Assembly (NCBI GenBank): GCA_026874595.1
Contig: CM049309.1
Coordinates: 12,390,576-12,454,575 of the forward strand
Source: Sipunculus nudus
Taxonomy: Eukaryota; Annelida; Sipuncula; Golfingiida; Sipunculidae
Direction of reading: 5' to 3'
DNA: 64,000 nucleotides
Numbering within the stretch: the stretch's first letter is position 1; every line of letters starts with the position of its first letter. Positions 57,637-64,000 of this stretch are shown piece by piece. The notes under the pieces are model-generated. The model worked only from the letters and a program-made list of their open reading frames with translations, was not told where the DNA came from and ran no database searches. Both the position numbers and the translations under genes were made by a program.

Positions 57637-57802
57637 GCACTACAGTGAATAACACGAAATGAATGAAAGATATAAGTTATAATATGAGTTGGAACTGTCC
57701 ATTATAATTTGACCCTATTACAAAGATGTGACTCTTGGTTATCAGAATTCTAATGTGAAATACCTAAATTTGGTTAAGATAAATTTAAGTTATATATTTT
57801 CA

Positions 57803-58084
57803 GGTGTACACACACCCTGTCCCACAATATTCTGTGGGGAAGGTTTTTTCCAGGGCATGCAACTGTCTCCATTTGGTGGAATCACATGCATAGATAACGT
57901 TTCTGCAATATGTTGCATGATGACAGTTTTAGATGACCAAAAAGAAATGATATTGATTGTGTAGCATACAAATTCTTGTTACATGGCCCACTAACTTTAG
58001 ATGGGTACAATCCATTTAAAGTAGTTGATATACAGGAGGTGAAGACTGCCTTTGCTGACTTTAAAACCAAGTACTGTAGTTTAT
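57803..58084 (+). other. Unrecognised exon-like open stretch
   Basis: After an acceptor-like 'tatattttcag' ending at 57803, the sequence is open as 'GVHTPCPTIFCGEGFFQGMQ' ... 'GITCIDNVSAICCMMTVL' up to 57962. A frame in another phase ('LTLDGYNPFKVVDIQEVKTA') runs to about 58085. Codon use looks more coding-like than the flanks. It could be the tail of the transposase-like pseudogene upstream or a broken gene; no function is claimed. Confidence 0.3.
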
Positions 58085-58085
58085 A

Positions 58086-59142
58086 ATTTTTCATAGTTCA
58101 GTGCAGTCATTGTATTCATATTATTATCCGCTTCCAAATATTCTACAATCCCCTCTGGATATGGATACCTTGAAATGTGTCTAATATCATGCACATTTTG
58201 TATTCAAGCATTTTACTTCTTTCCTGAAGTGTTGATTTGTCTTTAAATATCAGTGCATACATTGACAAATGCCAACACATGCAATACTTATTTAAATTCT
58301 TTGAAGTGCAAATGAAGTGTAACTATTTACTAACACACCTACTAAACATGTATATACACTGTATTTGTAATATTTGCATTCTAGCATTTTTAATTGTGAT
58401 TAAGGTGTTCAGTGCTAGCTTATATTTACTGCATTTATACACATCACAAATTATTTACCTGTGTCAAGTGCCTATATTGTAATGCTATAGAAATGTTTCA
58501 AAATAACTGGTATTGAGAGTTAAGATTACTCCGAGCCTAGTAAGTTTTAGCGATGACCCACTGTTATGATTTGCACCCTTTCTGTTTATGCAGATGTTCA
58601 TGTACAAGCCATGTTTTAAAGCAAATTTTTGTACCACACCTAATGGAAGATCATTTAAACCTGAATGACTTGGGCAAAAACATTAAAACATAACAGATAA
58701 TTTCAAATCTGATTCATATCTTGACTAATTTAGTAAATCTTTCAAATTTTATAGCATTTTTTCTCTAAGGTATATTTACAATGATGTCGTATAATAATAT
58801 CAAAACTCTTTTATTATAAAGGTAAGGAGGTCAGACACCTTGGCTTGGTCTGACCAATGGAAAACCTTGTACATAATTATTATAACCATAAAATGTTTTT
58901 CTAATGCATGATGTATTCACATTATTATTATATCAAAATTTATGCATGAATTAAATCAGGACTCTGTCAAGTATGATCTTTTATTCTCCAAAATGTAATA
59001 TACCTCTGTTATTTCATTATATACTTCTATGACCTCACATTTAATGTCTTCATCTGAAGTCACATCTGGTCACAGTGTATCCTCGAGTCCAGCTCACTTC
59101 TTGTTTTCATACTTCCTGTACGAGTGTTTAATATGAGTGTTT
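58086..59142. other. Spacer with one short hairpin
   Basis: AT-rich, with no gene recognised. A hairpin with arms GGTCAGAC and GTCTGACC lies at 58829-58855. Confidence 0.5.
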
Positions 59143-59150
59143 TCTATTTT

Positions 59151-59203
59151 CAGTGGCGTCAATTTTTCTTTCAGGGTGGGGGATGGGGGGGGGGGGATGA
59201 CTT

Positions 59204-59267
<64 letters not shown>

Positions 59268-59637
59268 TACTTTTTCAGCGTCTCTGAGTGACATATTCAA
59301 ATATATGTATATATTTATGATTATATATATATGATTATTATATATAAATATTTATATATTTATACGTATTTATATAAATATACTTAATTATATTTCAAAT
59401 AACTATAATATTATAATAGAAAATAATTTATTTTGTGAATTCTAAGCAAGGTTTAGATATAACATTTTTTAGTAAATTGATTCGAAGTTTTAATTCTATT
59501 TATTAATATATCCCATTTGCAATATTATAATATTATTTTCTGAAAAGTAGGGGGATGATTACATTAACCATCCCCCCTTTGCCAAAAAGTAGGGGGTATA
59601 TATGTCCCCCCCCATCCCCCCTATATTGACGCCCCTG
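59151..59637. mobile_element. hAT-type MITE with 8-bp target duplication
   Basis: The ends are CAGTGGCGTCAAT and, inverted, CAGGGGCGTCAAT, each followed by a G-rich 'gggatgggggg' block. The 8-bp direct repeat TCTATTTT flanks it at 59143-59150 and 59638-59645. An 8-bp duplication with CAG(T/G)GGCG ends is the hAT signature. The 487-bp interior is AT-rich and includes a (TA)n run at about 59202-59262. Confidence 0.88.
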
Positions 59638-59929
59638 TCTATTTTGCACTCGGGAGTGTTGTTCCAGCGGAACCATTAAACCATTAAAATACCATTAAAC
59701 AGTGATACTTAATGCAGGCTTTCGGTATAATTTACCAAGCTGCCACAGTGCATGCTTACTCTTTTTTGTTTTTTAATGTATAGAATCTGTTACACATATT
59801 CATCCTGAATACAACTGTACATTGATTCAAGGGTGCATTCCTACATTTGGTACAATGAACTTTTTTATAGTTAGGAATCTTATGGTGTAATAATATTTAT
59901 CTGTACTTTTGTCATGACCATTCACACCG

Positions 59930-60860
59930 TCCTTGGTTATAAATCTTACACCCGTAATAAATGAAAATATGCATTGGTATATATATATTTTTTTCATGAC
60001 ACATTTATATTTTTAATTCTTAACAATGATTCCACTGGTTCTGGTTAAGGCAAAGGTCATCAAAATTTAAATTTCTATTATACCCCCATTGATTCACCTG
60101 TATCACATTGTCCATAGTTATAAAAGTTACACCCGTAATAAAGGAAAACATGGATTGGTATATATTTGTTTTTTCATGACATTTATATTTCTAATTATTA
60201 ACAAAAACTGACCTAGTTAGGGCAAAGATCATCCAAATTTAAGTTTCTTTTATATCCAACTGATTTACCAGTACACATTTAGTTATAAATGTTACACCCG
60301 TAATAAATGAAAACATATGGTATATCCTTTTTGCATCATATTATAAATTTTTTCCTTCTTATAAATAACAAACAGTCAAAGTAAAGCTTCAGGTTCATCC
60401 TTATGGCAGTAGAAATTGAACAGCCGTTGTTTCACCTTTGTTCCATTGTCCACAGTTAGAAATGTTACACCCGCACTATGCAACTTTGCATTTAACTTTT
60501 ACATCCTTATCATCTGAAAGTCAAGGGGGACTCATACGCTAGCTTCTAAATAGTCATACCACTGCAAAAAAAAAAAAAAAAAAAAAACAAATATATGAAA
60601 TATGATGACATTCAGTTTTCTTTACTGAAACAAAAATAAACTCTGCAATAATGTTATTTTCAAACTAATAAATTAATTCACATTACAATATCATAGTAAA
60701 CAGAATCATTGTGCTGCATCTCATGTCAGTTCTGATTATGAACCAACAGCATCATTACTCTGATTTAAATTGGTAAACAAATTACATTTTAGTCTTATAT
60801 TCAGAAAACTCATTTAAAAAATGTCCATATTTCAATGTTACACCCGTAATAAATACCCTG
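59930..60860. repeat. Degenerate ~165-180-bp repeat marked by TTACACCCGTAATAAA
   Basis: The motif occurs at 59946, 60127, 60292, 60465 (last part changed) and 60838. It is preceded each time by a 'gtc(c/a)...gttataaa'-like word and, for the first three, followed by 'gaaaa..ata..ggtata'. The fifth copy is displaced by about 370 bp. Confidence 0.75.
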
Positions 60861-61094
60861 TTAAATGGCTGGTTACTGGAAAATCTGAAAGAGAAACTAT
60901 CTTTTCATTCTTAAAAACATGATTAATAACACCAGTTGAAAAAGTTCAAAACTGTTTTTTAAAGAATTATAAAATTTATTTTTTTTGGCTGGCTGTAACA
61001 GTTTTGTGGCACATAGCCTGGAATGACCCATATATCTTTTTTTCAGAAAAAAATATAACTGAACAAAAGCACGGTCCATACTTTTGACGATTCA

Positions 61095-61150
61095 CAGTTA
61101 TAACGTCACGGTGGTACTGTACGTCACACGTTTGTTACGTCACACATACA
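61095..61150. promoter_or_regulatory. Cluster of CRE-like half-sites
   Basis: Three GTCAC-type sites, 'aacgtcacgg', 'tacgtcacac' and 'tacgtcacac', occur within about 45 bp. TACGTCA resembles a cAMP-response half-site. No gene start was identified next to them, so a promoter role is speculative. Confidence 0.25.
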
Positions 61151-61189
61151 TGGAAGAGAAGGTATGGCTTCTTGATTTGACGCCATAAT

Positions 61190-61860
61190 TTTGCAGCTTT
61201 TACTAGACAGATTAACATCGTCCAGGCGTCGCAAAGTAAATAAATTTATTTTATGCTTATTCAAATAATCATACATCGACACATTGCCTCATTTTATATA
61301 ATCTAATTTGTAGTGGCAAAAAAAAAATATATTTGGAAGACATATCGCGCAAAATTAGATGGAGAGGGCTGTTGGAACAGTGTATACAGTATAGTACAGA
61401 ATTTTAAACCTTAGAATTGCACCGATCCAGAATTACTACTGCAGGTTTTCCATTTACATCTCCACAAATAGGGGTCCATTGACCGTTAGAATATACCCTG
61501 GTTTAATTTCTATCTTTCCAGAATCTGCTTTGGGCTCTGTCCCATCCGCGGTAAAGCATAGTGACAATGCCATATACTGGCGGCACAGCTCATGCATCCA
61601 CATAGACTTTGTACAGACAGATCGGATGGCAAGAGGCTTCCCTGTCATTTCATGCCGTCAGAGGGCGCTGCATTCGTCGCCCTACCCGTACCAGAAGGTG
61701 CCAAAGTTGTAAATTCTCTCACTCTCTCTTTATAATTCTAATAAACATATGAGTACCTTTAATCATATAATAAATAATTTTCTTAAAAAAATTATTCAAA
61801 TTCAGAGCAAAAGAGTATAGAGAGAATAATTAATTTTTCTGATTTCAGACTTAAAGCTGC
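61190..61860. repeat. Local duplication, left copy
   Basis: Sequence from 'gtcgcaaagtaaat' through 'gggctgttggaacag', 'aaataggggtc', 'gttagaatataccctggttt', 'ccagaatctgctttgggc' and 'ctacccgtaccagaaggtgcc' is repeated about 1.9 kb downstream in the same order and orientation. A minus-strand frame at 61454-61648 is open in this copy but disrupted in the right copy. Confidence 0.85.
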
Positions 61861-61944
61861 GAGGTTTAATGATATTTTCAAAATTTGTGTAGCGGACCAT
61901 AACTTCTATCATTCAATCGCTTAAGACAAATTGGAACCCAACTT

Positions 61945-62935
61945 GCTATTTAAGATCCTCTTTGTTTTTGAAAGTGAGTACATGGCTAATTGGTTTGTTT
62001 GTTGTTTCTACTGCAGTTGACGTATGATTGCTCATGACATATTCGGCCTCTGAAGACCAAGAGGTTTCAGTAGTGGGAGACCACCTCCTCTTCAAGGAAT
62101 AGGACCTAGCCAGAAGGACTCCACTGAAGAAAAGAACCGATGGGTTCGCTGTTGCGGGTTTTAGCCACAAAACTTCCCATTCTCCCCTAATCCTACAAGG
62201 CTGTTGTTCTGGACACATGATGAGGGTTTATATCGCTGTGAGGACGTGGTGATGGACATGACGTTAAGACTCCCACCAGGAACAAGGCAGAGATATCATA
62301 TTGATATGTTTGTTGTTTCTACTACAGTTGACGTTTGTTTCCTCGTGACCTATTCGGCCTCTAAAGACAAGAGCTTTCAGGAATTGGAGACCACCTCCTT
62401 TTCGGGGAATAGGACCTAGCCAGATGGACCCCATTGAAAAACGAACCGATGGGATCGCTGTTGTGAGTTTTAGCCACAAAAAACGTCCCATTCTCCCCTT
62501 ATCCTACAAGGCTGTTGTTCGGGACACATGATGAGGGTTTATATCGCTGTGAGGACGTGGTGATGGACATGACGTTAAGACTCCCACAAGGAACAAGGCA
62601 GAGATATCATATTGGTTTGTTTGTTGTTTCTACTGCAGTTAGCGTTTGTCTCCTCGTGACATATACGGCCTCTAAAGACCAAGAGATTTCAGGAGTTGGA
62701 GACCACCTCCTCTTCGGAGAATAGGACCTAGCCAGAACGACTCCATTGAAAAACGAACCGATTGGATCGCTGTTGGTGGTATTAGCCACAAAGCTCCCCT
62801 TCTCTCCTAATCCTACAAGGCTGTTGTTCGGTCACGTGATAAGGGTAAATATCGCTGTGAGGACGTGGTGATGGATCGGACTTTCAGGCTACCACCAGGA
62901 ATAAGGCAGAGCTTCATAAAATTAACCATCCTGGT
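61945..62935. repeat. Tandem array of ~310-bp units
   Basis: The block 'cctacaaggctgttgttc' followed by 'gtgaggacgtggtgatgg' recurs at about 62192, 62502 and 62812, with a partial unit before them and the last unit cut short. Each full unit holds a plus-strand frame of about 70 codons with 'DEGLYRCEDVVMDMTLRLP'. The two full units differ mostly by substitutions that keep the frame, but no family is recognised. Confidence 0.8.
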
Positions 62936-63159
62936 GATACATAGGATCTTTCCCAAAGTAGGCTTACTTAAGATTACCGTTCAGACATGAACAGGCGAAA
63001 TAAAAAAATCGTACCACTCTCATTAATGTGTTCGTAAAATAAACACTATGGAAAAAATAGTTTTTTTGAATACTAGAATACTGAAATAGTATAGGTCTAC
63101 ACAAAGTAGAAATAAAATATACATAATTGTTGCGGAAATAACATGACTGTACAGTCATG

Positions 63160-63760
63160 ATTCTCCGCGTCGCAGAGTAAATCTTTTATTTCATGCCTAT
63201 TTGAATCACCATATATCGCCACATTACGTCCGTTGTTTAAAGCTAATTTATAGAGGCCAACAAATATATTTGAAAGAAATGTCGCGTAAAATTAGGTGGA
63301 CAGCGGGACAAGGCTGTTGGAACAGAGTATAGAACAAAAGTTTAAATTTTAGAATAGCACCCATCCAGAATCACTTCTATGCCTACACATTTTCCGTTTA
63401 CATCTCAACAAATAGGGGTCAACTGAACGTTAGAATATACCCTGGTTTAATTTCTTTCTTTCCAGAATCTGCTTTGGGCCCTGTCCCATCAATGGACAGA
63501 CCGATAGCAGGAGGCTTCCATATCATTACATGCCGTCAGAGGGTGCTGCATTCGTCACTCTACCCGTACCAGAAGGTGCCAAATTTGTCAAATCTCTTTG
63601 TCTGTCTGTCAGTCTGTCTCTCTGCCTCTCTCTCTTTATAAATCTAATAAACACATAAGTACCTTAAATCAAATAATAAATAACTTACTCGAAACTTATT
63701 CAAGAACAGTCAGAATAATTAATTTTTCTGATTTCAGATTCTAAGCTTCGAGGTTAAAAA
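63160..63760. repeat. Local duplication, right copy
   Basis: This is the same series of blocks as 61190-61860, more diverged. It has a deletion after 'gccctgtcccatc' (about 63490) and an added 'tctgtctgtctctctgcctctctctct' tract near 63600. Confidence 0.85.
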
Positions 63761-63784
63761 TAATATGGTCAAATATGTGTATAT

Positions 63785-63835
63785 GTAATATTGTATATAT
63801 GTATATATGTATATATGTATGTTTATATGTAAGTG
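63785..63835. repeat. (TATATG)n-like microsatellite
   Basis: Repeated 'tatatatgta' words, partly degenerate. Confidence 0.85.
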
Positions 63836-64000
63836 TTGAGTATTTACGTATGTATACACTAAGATTAATAGGTCCGGAGCTGTCTTGGTATCAGATCTAA
63901 TGGCTGAGATAATACAGATAACACTGGTAAACCGTTAAGTATCGCCCATTGTGACCGCGGCACTGTCAAGATTAGCGTGCAGACATGTACACAAAGCTGT
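63836..64000. other. Window end, nothing recognised
   Basis: The last 165 bp contain no recognisable feature. Confidence 0.5.

Overview
This window is nuclear DNA from an animal, most likely a bivalve mollusc. It is AT-rich, its genes carry GT-AG introns, and it holds recognisable GTF2F1, FBXO4 and RPL37 orthologues. Around them is a heavy load of rolling-circle-like repeats, small DNA transposons, a DIRS retrotransposon and a tRNA-derived SINE. The animal assignment rests on three spliced genes. The bivalve assignment is inference from the repeat types and was not tested by a database search. There is no operon structure, phage or CRISPR.

Layout. 1-15.0 kb is almost entirely repeats: a PIF/Harbinger-type element nested in an older repeat, then overlapping and nested copies of three long non-coding families, here called A, B and C. 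15.0-19.4 kb is a decayed but structurally complete DIRS element. 19.47-26.28 kb holds the last five recognisable coding exons of GTF2F1 (RAP74 subunit of TFIIF, + strand); its introns carry a mariner/pogo-type element and a second Harbinger copy. Family A returns at 28.4-29.6 kb. 30.8-34.9 kb is a complete six-exon FBXO4 (- strand), head to head with a four-exon RPL37 (+ strand, 35.1-39.7 kb) across about 0.2 kb that should act as a bidirectional promoter. 39.9-51.7 kb is again families A, B and C, containing a three-level nest with a 1.27-kb internally deleted Ginger-type element, a SINE and a dead transposase gene. 52.06-54.06 kb is satellite DNA. 55.2-57.5 kb is a second, more decayed transposase-like pseudogene. 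59.15-59.64 kb is a hAT-type MITE. 61.2-63.8 kb is a local duplication flanking a ~310-bp tandem array.

How it fits together. The three host genes have basic cell functions: transcription initiation, SCF ubiquitin ligation and translation. They are not linked in function except for the shared FBXO4/RPL37 promoter. The most unusual signal is in the repeats. Families A, B and C differ in sequence but share one plan: a 5' terminal motif, its inverted copy set back from the 3' end, then a short palindrome and a terminal (C)TTGTT. This resembles the asymmetric ends of Helentron-derived non-autonomous elements. All three also carry the perfect 12-bp palindrome GGTGGCGCCACC inside tandem core units (about 278 bp or 335 bp); I counted 23 exact copies by eye.
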